Assembly (NCBI GenBank): GCA_031266775.1
Contig: JAISAQ010000061.1
Location: 1 to 64,000 of the forward strand
Origin: Treponema sp.
Lineage (GTDB): Bacteria; Spirochaetota; Spirochaetia; Treponematales; Breznakiellaceae
Direction: 5' to 3'
Length of the DNA stretch: 64,000 bases
Shown: positions 1 to 8,779 of the stretch, one piece after another
Layout: each line of letters starts with the position of its first letter
Numbering within the stretch: position 1 is the first letter of the stretch
Notes under the pieces: generated by a model
The model's input: the letters and a program-made list of their open reading frames with translations, nothing else
What the model was told of the DNA's origin: nothing
Databases searched by the model: none
Translations under genes and position numbers: made by a program

Positions 1-3
1 TTA

Positions 4-21
4 CCCCCCCCCCCCCCCCCC
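4..21. repeat. Poly-C homopolymer tract (18 C)
   Basis: Eighteen consecutive C residues open the window and run into a short hairpin-like CCCGC-TT-GCGGG. The remaining bases up to the first gene at 205 show only one more small GC hairpin (154-166) and a Shine-Dalgarno sequence. Poly-G/C tracts of variable length regulate tpr genes in Treponema pallidum, so this could be a slippage-prone regulatory tract. It could equally be an assembly artefact, because it lies at the very edge of the window. Confidence 0.6.
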
Positions 22-204
22 GCTTGCGGGACGTATAGCAGTTTTACCTGATACGTTTCGTTTTTCCTGTAGTATCGCCCCGTCCGGTGCCTTTGTTTTT
101 GCATTCCCCGCGTCATACCTAACCAATCCCGAAAGACAGTTGTGTCCGCGTTACCCCCGCTGCGGGGCGCCAACTCCCGCCGTAAATTATGAAGGAAGAA
201 AAAC

Positions 205-723
205 ATGAAAGATATGACGGTAAGGAAATGCGCCGTGCTGGCAGCCCTTCTTTGCGCCACGCTGCCGGTTTCCGGCTGCAGATCAATCGCCAGAGAGTTG
301 TCGGCGGGTAAATTCACCTATGACGAGTCGGTTTCCCCGGAAAAAAGCGCCCTGGTAGTGTTCACCGACACGATCCGCGTGGTAAGTTACAACGGGACCA
401 ATGTTGACAGGAAGGTATGGTATCCCAAAGTAAAAACCCGGATAAACAAGGTTACGTTGCCGGCGAGGGCGGCGTCGATTCATGTTGACTTGCGTTGCGA
501 TATCACCAGAGGCCCTGTCATATACCGTATTACTCGAAATGATATAGAGCTGCGCTTTAAGTTTGAAGCCGGAAAGGAATATACCGTTTCCGGTTATTCG
601 AAGGGAAAAGGTTTTCTGGGTCTCGAAAGTCTCGAATTCGGCGTGGGTATTTGGGAATATGCCTCCACCAATCCCGGTAATCTGAATAAAATGATAAAGA
701 GCTGGAAGCTTGGGGAGCTTTAA
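205..723 (+). CDS. Small exported lipoprotein of unknown function
   Basis: A 172-residue protein that I do not recognise as a named family. The N-terminus is a lipoprotein signal peptide: basic residues, a hydrophobic core around residues 10-22, then the lipobox LPVSGC, so Cys25 should be lipidated and the mature protein anchored in the inner or outer membrane facing the periplasm. The body is rich in beta-prone segments, including ALVVF near residue 49 and a YTVSGY stretch near 125, and has no catalytic motif. GAAGGAAG lies 7 nt before the chosen ATG, which supports this start; an ATG three codons later is possible. It ends 59 bp before an exported protease on the same strand, which probably shares its transcript and compartment. 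Function is unassigned. Confidence 0.75.
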   Translation: MKDMTVRKCAVLAALLCATLPVSGCRSIARELSAGKFTYDESVSPEKSALVVFTDTIRVVSYNGTNVDRKVWYPKVKTRINKVTLPARAASIHVDLRCDITRGPVIYRITRNDIELRFKFEAGKEYTVSGYSKGKGFLGLESLEFGVGIWEYASTNPGNLNKMIKSWKLGEL

Positions 724-782
724 TCCCGCGGATCACGGTATCTTGCGTAAAAACCTGAAGTATACAAAAGAAAGGAGTTGCC

Positions 783-2468
783 ATGAAGTTCCGGTTTTGT
801 GCGGTTTTGTTTTTTACCGGCGCCGTTCTTGGGTTTGGTCAGAGCGCCCTGCTGCGGGATTATGTGGGCCTCATCAATCAGACCTTTCATCCCGATATTG
901 TCGCGTATATGAACAAGTTCAAGACGGAGTTTGGAAGAGACGGCGATGACGATGCGGCAAAGGGAATCGACGCCTTTCTTAAGGGCGGTTCCGGCTCCGG
1001 TTTTATTTATGTGGACACGGCGGGGAACAACTATATTCTTACCAACCACCACGTTATTACCCAGTCCTATACCCTCTCGGTTACCTTTGAAAAACAAGAC
1101 GGGAGCAAAACCAAATACGAAGGGCTCTCCATTCTGGCGGCCGATGAGGATATGGACATTGCCCTCCTTGCCTTTCCCGCCGGAGTACGGCCCTTTAAAC
1201 AGGGGCTGGCCTTTTTGAACAGGGCTGTGGATGAGGGTGAAGATGTCTATTCCGCGGGTTTCCCCGGTCTGGGCGGAATTTCCCTGTGGCAGTTCGGCAG
1301 GGGCATGGTCTCCAATGCATCGGTACGGTTCCCCGCGGGGGAAGATACGGACAGGATGATGGGTCCCTATATACAGCATACCGCACAGGTTGATCCGGGC
1401 AACTCCGGCGGCCCTCTGCTGGTTCCCCGTGAGGGGGCGCCCGCCGGATACGCGGTGGCGGGGATCAATACCCTGAGCGCCCGTTTCAGGCAGGCGGCGA
1501 ATTACGCCATACCCCTTAACCGGGTTCAGGAATTCATTAACACCGCCTTGAGTACGGAAACGGTAAACGAATGGGAACGGCTGGATAAACGGCTGGCCTC
1601 TTTTATGGAAGGACTTGGAGATTCCAAAGCGGTATACACCCATATCGCCCGGTACCTTTCCCGGGACTGTATCGCCCAAAACGCCGACTTTGCCATGTCC
1701 GAGGTATTAGCCAGAGCGCCCCTCCCGGTGGAAGAGGAAATTACCAATACCTTCAATTACTATCCCGTGGACGGCATGCACTATGCCGTAGCCTGGGTTA
1801 TAGAAAGCAAACTGCGTTCCAAAAACGGCGCCATTTCCATACAGATGGAGGAAACCGCCGCACAGGTTAAAAATGAATACGCTGTTGTCTTTAGCATAAA
1901 CGGCGAAAAGGTTAAAACCGAATGGATAAACGAGTACGGGAACTGGAGGCTCAATACCTTCGAAGGTATCCGGAAGCGGCCTGAAACGGTAAGGGCCGCA
2001 ACCAGCAGTAGAAACAAAAAAGAAGGGGCCGCGGATTTTAAGCATGGCATGATCTCCGGCGGCTATACCCACATTATTGATCTTGGGCCGGCGGTCTATC
2101 TGGATTTTTCAGTGCCCCTGGATTATGCGTATATGCTTCTCAGTCTTCATGCGGTCTACGGTTTTAAGGGGGTGGATAAAACGCAATTATGGTTCCCGAT
2201 CCCCCCTGATCCCGATTATTATCTGCGGGTAGAAATAATGGCCGGCTGGCAGTATACCTTTGATCTGAACAAGGTTGGGCTTATGCCCTTTGCTCAAACC
2301 GGGATTGGGTATGATACTACCGCGACGGTTCTGCATATAGGCCTTTCCGTCCGGGCCGGCTGTACGGTTACTTTTAGGGATGTCAAAGGCCTTTTCGCAT
2401 CCGCTTCATATCAGTTTAATCTGCTTGACCGGCAATTGATCAGCGTAGGAATCGGTTATGGGTTTTAG
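783..2468 (+). CDS. Exported trypsin-like serine protease with C-terminal beta-barrel-like domain
   Basis: A 561-residue protein beginning with a signal peptide (roughly residues 1-20, hydrophobic VLFFTGAVLGFG). Residues 65-270 are a trypsin/DegP-type protease fold with a complete triad: His90 in TNHHV, Asp125 in DMDIALL and Ser208 in GNSGGP. No PDZ domain follows, unlike DegP/HtrA. A linker of about 120 residues leads to a final part (about 420-561) of alternating hydrophobic strands (GGYTHIIDLG, AGWQYTF, FAQTGIGY, SASYQF) ending in IGYGF. A terminal Phe is the usual outer membrane beta-barrel insertion signal. I infer a periplasmic protease tethered to the outer membrane by its own barrel. 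AAAGGAG precedes the ATG. It is convergent with the gene ending at 2501. The protease call is firm; the barrel is inferred from strand pattern only. Confidence 0.85.
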   Translation: MKFRFCAVLFFTGAVLGFGQSALLRDYVGLINQTFHPDIVAYMNKFKTEFGRDGDDDAAKGIDAFLKGGSGSGFIYVDTAGNNYILTNHHVITQSYTLSVTFEKQDGSKTKYEGLSILAADEDMDIALLAFPAGVRPFKQGLAFLNRAVDEGEDVYSAGFPGLGGISLWQFGRGMVSNASVRFPAGEDTDRMMGPYIQHTAQVDPGNSGGPLLVPREGAPAGYAVAGINTLSARFRQAANYAIPLNRVQEFINTALSTETVNEWERLDKRLASFMEGLGDSKAVYTHIARYLSRDCIAQNADFAMSEVLARAPLPVEEEITNTFNYYPVDGMHYAVAWVIESKLRSKNGAISIQMEETAAQVKNEYAVVFSINGEKVKTEWINEYGNWRLNTFEGIRKRPETVRAATSSRNKKEGAADFKHGMISGGYTHIIDLGPAVYLDFSVPLDYAYMLLSLHAVYGFKGVDKTQLWFPIPPDPDYYLRVEIMAGWQYTFDLNKVGLMPFAQTGIGYDTTATVLHIGLSVRAGCTVTFRDVKGLFASASYQFNLLDRQLISVGIGYGF

Positions 2469-2500
2469 AGAACCGGTAAATGCGGCGTCTCCAAGAGGCA

Positions 2501-3370
2501 TTACAGGTCCAACAGCGCGGCCAGCTTCGCTTCCTCGCCGGGCGACATTGCGCCGGGGAGAATGGCGGGCAGGGCGGGATCAGGCGGCAGGAGAAAACCG
2601 CCGTCAAGGAAACGGCGGAACAGGGCGGCGTAATCCCCGTTACGGCCGCAAGGCGCGGCCGTGAGGTAGATTCCCCGGCGGCGCCAGGCGCCGTGAAGCG
2701 TAGGCCCGGCCCGTTTGCCCGCCATGGCGGCAAGATCGTATACGCCGCGGGCGGCGGCGGCAAGAAGCGCCGGGGAAATAATATCCGGGGGAGGAAAAGC
2801 CCCCTCAAGGGCGGGATCAAGGGCAAAAACCCCTATGCCGCAGGGCCAGGAAGGCCCGCCCGCCGCCGTTCCGTACTGCGGGGAAATTACCGGCAGCACA
2901 GGGATCAGCGCCGGAATGTGTCCGGGAACAGCCAGCGGGGCGGCGGGATCGATAAAAGGGCGCCAGAGCGAAACGGCCGCCTCTTCAGGCGGCGTCTCCC
3001 CGGCGGCGGGGTCGGAGAGGCGGGCAGACTCAAAGCCCGCCGCCTTTAGTATGCCGCCGAGGGAAGATCCGGGCCCGTATACCCGGAAGATCCTGCCGGG
3101 AAACAGCAGGGACAGGGCTTTGAGGAAACGCCTTTGGAGGGGATGGGGGAACGGAACAAAGAGCCGCCTTTCCGCCGCGTTTTTAAGTTCACGGAGAACC
3201 GAAGGCGGCGTGTGGCCCAGAACGGCCGCTCCCCCCGCCTGCCAGAGATCGGTGAGCCGTCCGGCCTGAGTGTACAGGTGAAAATCCCGCGCCCGCAGCA
3301 CGGGGGGGACAAGGGAGAGCAGCGCGCCGGAAACTTCGTGTCCGGAATCTTCCCGGAGGCGCGGATTCAA
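2501..3370 (-). CDS. Degenerate aminotransferase-like protein (class III-like fragment)
   Basis: A 289-residue protein translated from a TTG start that overlaps the TGA stop of the upstream helicase gene (TTGA), so translation is probably coupled. The N-terminal stretch resembles the opening of class III PLP aminotransferases (a phrase like GRLTDLWQAGGAAVLGHTPP, then PSVLRELKNA). The end (GGFLLPPDPALPAILPG, then MSPGEEAKLAALL) resembles the C-terminus of glutamate-1-semialdehyde-type enzymes. At 289 residues it is far shorter than the usual 420-450, the large-domain core is collapsed and I see no convincing PLP-binding lysine motif, so it is unlikely to be an active aminotransferase. Composition is strongly Ala/Pro/Gly rich. 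It may be a repurposed PLP-fold relic or a decaying gene. Family placement is tentative. Confidence 0.6.
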   Translation of the reverse strand: MNPRLREDSGHEVSGALLSLVPPVLRARDFHLYTQAGRLTDLWQAGGAAVLGHTPPSVLRELKNAAERRLFVPFPHPLQRRFLKALSLLFPGRIFRVYGPGSSLGGILKAAGFESARLSDPAAGETPPEEAAVSLWRPFIDPAAPLAVPGHIPALIPVLPVISPQYGTAAGGPSWPCGIGVFALDPALEGAFPPPDIISPALLAAAARGVYDLAAMAGKRAGPTLHGAWRRRGIYLTAAPCGRNGDYAALFRRFLDGGFLLPPDPALPAILPGAMSPGEEAKLAALLDL

Positions 3371-5697
3371 CTGTCCCTGCCTATTTTGGTGTACTGCCTG
3401 CTCTGGAAGCGGCTCAGGAAGCGCGTTTCGGCGCCGGTGTCAAAGCGCACCCGGATCACAGGCCCGTCTTCTTCCTCCTGTATGGCGACAACCGCGCCGT
3501 ACCCGTGATCGTCATGAAAAACCCTGTCCCCGGTACGCCAGCGGCCGTCCGAGGAGGACTTCCCGCTTCGGGAGGAAAACGTGTCCGGGCGGGCAGGCGG
3601 GCTTTCGGCCTTCTTCGTCCCGGTAAAGCCATAGGGGATGCCGCCTATGATCCGCAACCCTTCCCTGTCCACTTCCCGTAAAAAAAGGCTCGGTTCCGAA
3701 GGCGCGGCGCGCCCGAACACACGGCGCACCGCGCAGGAAGTAAGGTACAGTTCATCCATGGCCCTGGTCGCGCCCACATAGAAAAGCCGCCGTTCCTCCT
3801 CAAGATCCTCGCCGGCCTTGCCGGTTCGGGGGAAAATTCCCTGCTCAAGTCCCGTCATGATTACCCGGGGAAATTCAAGACCTTTGGTATTGTGAAAGGT
3901 GATGAGGACCACCGCGTCGGCGTTGTTTTGGGCGCTGTCCCCGGCGGAGCGGTCAAGTTCTATATGCTCAAGGAATTCCAGAAGACCTTCCACGGTGGGC
4001 TTGTAGAGGCTTGCCGCGTTCGCCAGTTCCTGCAAGTTGAAAACACGCAGGTTTCCCGCGATTTCATCATGTTCCTCATGATACGCCGCTATGCCGGAAT
4101 TTTCCGCCAGAGCGACCACCAGCGCCGAAAGTCCTTCCCCGGCCCTGAGGGAGGTTTTTCCTTTTGACTGCTTTTTTTTCGATTGATCTTTCTGTGATAC
4201 ATCCTGCTTTGATTGAACCTTCCGTCCGCCCGCGCCCTTTTCAGCCTCTTCATCCCCGGTTATTTCAAGGAAGGAACGGCCATCCCCGATTACCGCGAGG
4301 AACGTTTCGATACCGGCCCTTGCCCTGGCGGAAACATCACCGGTGCCTCTTGCGGCGGCGGCAAGGTTGTACGCGTCCGGATTGTCCCCGGCGGCGTCGA
4401 CGATCCTGTCGACGGTAACAGGACCCACGCCGCGGGCGGGCTTGTTTATCATACGCCTAAAGGCGACTTCGTCACGGGGGTTGGCCAGAAAGGAAAGCAG
4501 GGCCAGCACATCCTTTATCTCTTCCCTTTCATAAAACTTGAGGGAACCGACGACACGGTACGGGATGCCCCGGCGGAGAAATTCGGTCTCGAAAGAAAGG
4601 GACTGTGCGTTGGTCCGGTAGAGCACCGCCCAGTCCGCCCACGGGTTTCCCGCCTTGACCGAATTGGAGATGAGCGACGCGCAGTAGGCCGCCTCTTCGT
4701 CCTGATTGGGCAGAAAGGCCAGAACCGGCAGTTTTCCCCCGCCGCGGCAGGCCCTGAGGGTTTTTCCCAGCCTGCCCCTGTTGTGATCCACCACCGAAGA
4801 CGCGGTTCTCAAGATCTGCTCTGTGGAACGGTAATTCCGCTCCAGCCTGACAATTTCGGTTCCGGGAAAACGGTCGGGGAATTCCAGAATGTTCCGCACT
4901 TCGGCCCCCCGGAAACGGTAAATGGACTGATCGTCATCTCCCACAACGCAGAGGTAATTTTCAGGACTGTACAATTCACGCAGCAGTTCGAACTGGGCCG
5001 AATTGGCGTCCTGATATTCATCTACCATGATCACCCGGAAACGCTCGCGGAACCGGGACGCCGTTTCGGGATGGTTCCGCAGGATTTCGACAGGCTTTTT
5101 GACAAGATCGCCGAAATCCACGTTGCCTGTCTTTGCCAGCCGTTCCTCATACAACGCGTAGATGCGGCGGAACTGCCTGGAGGAATCTACAAGATCAAGT
5201 TCAGCGTCAAGGGGCGAAAGGAAAAGATCCTTGGCCCGCGAAATTTTGAAGGCGGTTCCCCGCACGTCGGCCCTTGCGGCGTCTTCCATGACGGAACCGA
5301 GCAGGGAAACAACGTCGTCATCATCATAAATGACAAAGCCGGAATCGAGCCCGGCGAGGTTTCCGTTCCGCCGTAAAAACCACGCGCCGAAGGAGTGGAA
5401 GGTCCTGAGCATGGCGCCTGTGGCCCGTTCGTCAATGCGCCGGGCCCGTTCCGCCATTTCGCGGGCCGCCTTGTTGGTAAAAGTAACCGCCAGAATGGAA
5501 CGGGGATTGACGCCGCGTTCCCCTATCAGCCAGGCTATTTTTGTGGTGATTACCCGCGTCTTTCCCGATCCCGCCCCGGCAAGAATAAGGAGCGGTTTTC
5601 CGGTATGCCGCACCGCCCTTTGCTGTTCGGGGTTGAGGCGCTCAAGGAACGATGCGATGCCCCCGGCGGTATCCATACCGGCCATGTCAGCCGGCAT
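3367..5697 (-). CDS. pcrA: UvrD/PcrA-family DNA helicase
   Basis: A 776-residue superfamily 1A helicase that unwinds DNA 3'-5' in repair and replication restart. All motifs are readable in order: the Q-motif LNPEQQRAV, Walker A GAGSGKT (residues 41-47), Walker B VDEYQDANSAQ, motif III GDDDQSIYRFRGA, NYRST, YRTNAQS, motif V TFHNTKGLEFPRV and motif VI RRLFYVGATRA. A basic insert of about 20 residues (KQDVSQKDQSKKKQSKGK) sits in domain 2B. The C-terminal 55 residues (GDRVFHDDHGYGAVV onward) match the Tudor-like tail that docks PcrA on RNA polymerase. The start overlaps the end of the GH3 gene by 11 nt and its own stop overlaps the next start, so three unrelated genes form one overlapping leftward chain. 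Met5 and Met8 are alternative starts. Confidence 0.95.
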   Translation of the reverse strand: MPADMAGMDTAGGIASFLERLNPEQQRAVRHTGKPLLILAGAGSGKTRVITTKIAWLIGERGVNPRSILAVTFTNKAAREMAERARRIDERATGAMLRTFHSFGAWFLRRNGNLAGLDSGFVIYDDDDVVSLLGSVMEDAARADVRGTAFKISRAKDLFLSPLDAELDLVDSSRQFRRIYALYEERLAKTGNVDFGDLVKKPVEILRNHPETASRFRERFRVIMVDEYQDANSAQFELLRELYSPENYLCVVGDDDQSIYRFRGAEVRNILEFPDRFPGTEIVRLERNYRSTEQILRTASSVVDHNRGRLGKTLRACRGGGKLPVLAFLPNQDEEAAYCASLISNSVKAGNPWADWAVLYRTNAQSLSFETEFLRRGIPYRVVGSLKFYEREEIKDVLALLSFLANPRDEVAFRRMINKPARGVGPVTVDRIVDAAGDNPDAYNLAAAARGTGDVSARARAGIETFLAVIGDGRSFLEITGDEEAEKGAGGRKVQSKQDVSQKDQSKKKQSKGKTSLRAGEGLSALVVALAENSGIAAYHEEHDEIAGNLRVFNLQELANAASLYKPTVEGLLEFLEHIELDRSAGDSAQNNADAVVLITFHNTKGLEFPRVIMTGLEQGIFPRTGKAGEDLEEERRLFYVGATRAMDELYLTSCAVRRVFGRAAPSEPSLFLREVDREGLRIIGGIPYGFTGTKKAESPPARPDTFSSRSGKSSSDGRWRTGDRVFHDDHGYGAVVAIQEEEDGPVIRVRFDTGAETRFLSRFQSRQYTKIGRDS

Positions 5698-8104
5698 TAC
5701 CGGCGTTGCCAGTGTTGCCAGTGTTAATCGAGCCGATTATCGCCTCGACTTTTTCCGGCGTCAGATCCGGGCTCAGCATGGATATTGAACGGAGGGGCAT
5801 TTCCATTACCATCTTTTCCATCATGAGGCGCAGTCCAGGATCGTTTCCCGCCTGTGCGGCCACCGCGCGAAAATTTTCGGCCAGCTGTCTGCCTGTTTCC
5901 GTATCCTTGATGTCCTGGAGGGTATCGTTGACGGTGAAGGGATCGCCGGGTTTCCTTTCGGCGGGAGGAAGGGGCCTTCCCAAAAGCGCTTCGAAGGCCG
6001 CGCCGCTTACGCCGAATTCCCCTTTCCCCTGCGAGAAATAGTCCGCCGCCTTTTCCCTGAGGGGCGCAAGCGCTTTTTCAAGGCCGTCCCCTTCAACCTC
6101 AATGTCCGCCTCCAGGCGTGTGCCGGCGCTGCCCGAACAGGCAAGCACCGTATAGGTTCCGCCTTCCAGCGCCCAGCATGCGTGCGGCGCGTTGTAATAG
6201 GCAAAGCTCCGTTCATCGAGCGTCACGTTCACTGTCGTACTTTCACCGGGTTTAAGGGAAACCTTTACGAATTCCTTTAGTTCCCTGGGGGCCCTGAGTA
6301 TGGCGGAAGACTTTGCCGCGACATAGAACTGCACCGTTTCGGCGCCTTCCCTGTTTCCGGTATTTTTCACGGTGACTCCGGCCCGCAGCACGCCGCCTTT
6401 TTTGAAGGAAGTCCCCTCCAGTTTCAGGCGGGAATATTCGAAAGACGTATAGGAAAGCCCGTAACCAAAAGGCCAGGCCGTATCCTTGGCCGCGGCGTCA
6501 TAATGGCGGTAACCGACAAAGATGCTTTCGCGGTATTCGGCGGTCTTTCCCTTTCCCGGATACCAGCGGTAAGGCGGGGTGTCCTCAAGGGAAAGCGGCC
6601 AGCTTTCGGCAAGCCTGCCTTCGGGATTGGCCGCGCCGGAGAGAAGATCCGCCGCCGCGGCGCCCGACGCCTGCCCGCCCAGATACATGAGGAGTATTCC
6701 CTTTACCTTGTCCGCCCAGGGAAGAAGGACGGGCGCGCCCAAGTGGAGCACTACCGCCGTATTGGGATTCGCCGCCGCGACGGCTTCTATTAACTTGTTG
6801 TGGCTTTCGGGCATGTCAAGGGAAGAGCGGTCAAAGCCTTCGCTTTCGTATTCATCGGGAAGTCCCGCAAAGACAAGGGCCGCGTCTTTTTTTGCGGCAA
6901 GAGAGGCGGCCTTTTCTATAAGGGCGGCCATGTCCGCCCCGGTGGCCGTGTCCACCCCGGCGCCCGCCTCGTAACCCGGCTCGTACTCCGCCCAGAACCC
7001 CGCCGCGCGGAGCGCGTCAAAAGCGCCTTCAAGCCGCGTGGGGTTTATTTTGCTGCTCCCCGCGCCCTGATAGCGGGGAACTTTGGCGAAGGCGCCTATA
7101 ACCGCGACGCTTTTCCCCGCGGCAAGGGGCAGCATTCCTTCGTTTTTAAGGAGCACCGCCGATTTTACCGCCGCCTTCCGCGCAAGCGCATGATGGGCCT
7201 CCATGTCAGAGGAAGCTCCCTTGTGCCGCTCGAGGGTTTTTTGCGAGGCGAGGATCAGTTCAACGATCCGCAGCACAACGGCGTCAAGTTCTTCTTCGCT
7301 TAAAACACCGCTTTTGAGGGCCTTGAGGATTTTCATATCGTTGTACCCGCTTCCCCCGGGCATCTCCAGATCCAGAGAGGCCTTGACGGCGTCAACACGG
7401 TTGTCCATGGCGCCCCAATCCGTCATTACAAGTCCCTTAAAGCCCCATTCGTCGCGCAGAATACCGGAGAGGAGCCTTTTGTTTTCACATGCATAGGTTC
7501 CGTTGAGCCGGTTATAGGAACACATCACTGTCCACGGCCCGGATTTTTTTACCGCACGCTCAAATCCGGCAAGGTAAATTTCCCGCAGGGCCCGTTCGTC
7601 AACCACGGAATCGCTTGTCATGCGGCGCGTTTCCTGATTGTTGGCGGCGTAATGTTTGAGGCTTGTCCCCACGCCCTTTTGCTGAATGCCTTTTATCAGG
7701 GCCGCCGCCATTTCGCCAGTAAGGAAGGGATCTTCGCTGAAATACTCGAAGTTGCGGCCGCAGAGGGGGCTGCGCTTGATGTTCGCCCCCGGTCCAAGAA
7801 TGACGGAAACCCGTTCGGCAAGACATTCTTCGGCAATGGCCCCGCCCACTTCCCCGAGCAGATCACGGTCGAAGCTGCACGCCATGGCGGAGGCCGCGGG
7901 AAAACACGTCGCCGGAACACTGTCGCCGATACCCAGATGATCGCTTCTTCCCGCCTGTTTGCGGAGACCGTGAGGACCGTCCGTTACCATAATTGAAGAA
8001 AGCCCAAGACGCGTAACGCTCTTCAGGTTCCAGAAATCCAGCCCGGAACAAAGCGAGGCTTTTTCTTCGGGCGTCAATTCAGCGAGTATTTCCCCGGACG
8101 TCAT
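5687..8104 (-). CDS. Glycoside hydrolase family 3 beta-glucosidase-type enzyme
   Basis: An 805-residue cytoplasmic enzyme (no signal peptide) that should release terminal beta-linked glucose or xylose from imported oligosaccharides. The GH3 N-terminal barrel occupies about residues 1-280: TDGPHGLR near the start, KHYAANNQE, and the nucleophile Asp in VMTDWGAMDNR. The GH3 C-terminal sandwich follows (about 315-560, VAVIGAFAKVPRYQGAGSSKINP), then a fibronectin-III-like domain (VKNTGNREGAETVQFYV). A C-terminal helical extension ends in a short NTG/NAG repeat. GGGAG lies just before the ATG. It heads a leftward chain overlapping pcrA. Nearby arabinosidase and transporter genes suggest plant-polysaccharide catabolism, but the exact sugar cannot be read from sequence. 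Confidence 0.93.
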   Translation of the reverse strand: MTSGEILAELTPEEKASLCSGLDFWNLKSVTRLGLSSIMVTDGPHGLRKQAGRSDHLGIGDSVPATCFPAASAMACSFDRDLLGEVGGAIAEECLAERVSVILGPGANIKRSPLCGRNFEYFSEDPFLTGEMAAALIKGIQQKGVGTSLKHYAANNQETRRMTSDSVVDERALREIYLAGFERAVKKSGPWTVMCSYNRLNGTYACENKRLLSGILRDEWGFKGLVMTDWGAMDNRVDAVKASLDLEMPGGSGYNDMKILKALKSGVLSEEELDAVVLRIVELILASQKTLERHKGASSDMEAHHALARKAAVKSAVLLKNEGMLPLAAGKSVAVIGAFAKVPRYQGAGSSKINPTRLEGAFDALRAAGFWAEYEPGYEAGAGVDTATGADMAALIEKAASLAAKKDAALVFAGLPDEYESEGFDRSSLDMPESHNKLIEAVAAANPNTAVVLHLGAPVLLPWADKVKGILLMYLGGQASGAAAADLLSGAANPEGRLAESWPLSLEDTPPYRWYPGKGKTAEYRESIFVGYRHYDAAAKDTAWPFGYGLSYTSFEYSRLKLEGTSFKKGGVLRAGVTVKNTGNREGAETVQFYVAAKSSAILRAPRELKEFVKVSLKPGESTTVNVTLDERSFAYYNAPHACWALEGGTYTVLACSGSAGTRLEADIEVEGDGLEKALAPLREKAADYFSQGKGEFGVSGAAFEALLGRPLPPAERKPGDPFTVNDTLQDIKDTETGRQLAENFRAVAAQAGNDPGLRLMMEKMVMEMPLRSISMLSPDLTPEKVEAIIGSINTGNTGNAGNAG

Positions 8105-8384
8105 ATTTTCTCCCTGGACTTTACGTTAACCGAAGACCGGCCGGCAAGCAGCCGGGCTGCCGGGCTGCCGGACAAGCCCCCCGCCTTTCACGATTACGCC
8201 GAAGCTTCCGTACTTACCCGGAGGCGGCGGCAGGCCGTGAGGCGCGCCTTCCGGTATAAGACTATATTCTGCCCCGCCCTTTGTCAAATACGCCGCCGGC
8301 CCAATACACCGCCGTCCCAGGAACATACCGGCTCAGTGTCCGCGGGGCCCCGTGAAGTCCCGCGTAAAAATCCGGCCTGAAACC

Positions 8385-8414
8385 TTGACTATTTTTGATT
8401 TTGTGTGATATAAT
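8385..8414 (+). promoter_or_regulatory. Sigma70-type promoter of tRNA-fMet
   Basis: TTGACT (8385-8390) and a perfect TATAAT (8409-8414) are 18 bp apart, and the tRNA begins 11 nt after the -10. This gives a very short 5' leader and shows that the host uses a canonical housekeeping promoter. The 280 bp between here and the GH3 start (8105-8384) shows no other feature I can support. Confidence 0.85.
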
Positions 8415-8425
8415 TGGCATATCGG

Positions 8426-8498
<73 letters not shown>

Positions 8499-8501
8499 TA
8501 G

Positions 8502-8543
8502 GCCCATAATTCCTTATAATGCAAGGAATTATGGGCTTTTTTT
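8502..8543 (+). terminator. Intrinsic terminator of tRNA-fMet
   Basis: A perfect 14-bp stem (left arm GCCCATAATTCCTT at 8502-8515, right arm AAGGAATTATGGGC at 8523-8536) closes a 7-nt loop and is followed at once by seven T residues. It starts 3 nt after the tRNA discriminator base. Confidence 0.93.
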
Positions 8544-8564
8544 ATTCGAAAGTCCGGTTTAATA

Positions 8565-8584
8565 CCCCGCGGCTTGCCGCGCGG
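8565..8584. repeat. GC-rich palindrome, possible dispersed repeat
   Basis: CCGCGGC, a TT loop and GCCGCG-C-GG form a near-perfect GC hairpin downstream of the tRNA terminator. Its minus-strand translation gives PRGKPRGI, a phrase I have met repeatedly in spurious spirochaete ORFs, which suggests a multicopy intergenic element. The rest of the 8544-8744 gap shows nothing else. Confidence 0.35.
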
Positions 8585-8744
8585 AGGCTCATTTTGTGGC
8601 TTCAATAAGAATATCAGGATTGTTGACGGCATATTGCAGAACATCGGCCATAATACCGGTATAGCCGCTTCCCATTGTTTTATAGCTTCCGGCAGCGAAG
8701 GCGGGCAATCGGGATCGTAGACCAGCGGCGTTTTCCGCGCTTCA

Positions 8745-8773
8745 TTGAGGTTCCGCCCCCTTTCCTGTATAAT
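8745..8773 (+). promoter_or_regulatory. Promoter placing a leaderless start at 8780
   Basis: TTGAGG (8745-8750), a 17-bp spacer and a perfect TATAAT (8768-8773) are followed after exactly six bases (TATAGC) by the ATG at 8780. Transcription normally starts about 7 nt after a -10, so the mRNA would begin at or next to the A of the ATG. No Shine-Dalgarno sequence is present. One of six promoters in this window with the same 6-nt geometry. Confidence 0.75.
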
Positions 8774-8779
8774 TATAGC

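Noticed and set aside
2480-3049. Plus-strand frames opposite the aminotransferase-like gene
   Set aside because: Arg/Gly-rich antisense translation without start context; the minus-strand frame has recognisable family phrases and is coupled to pcrA.
4213-5376. Plus-strand frame of 387 codons
   Set aside because: It is antisense to pcrA helicase motifs and has no domain of its own.
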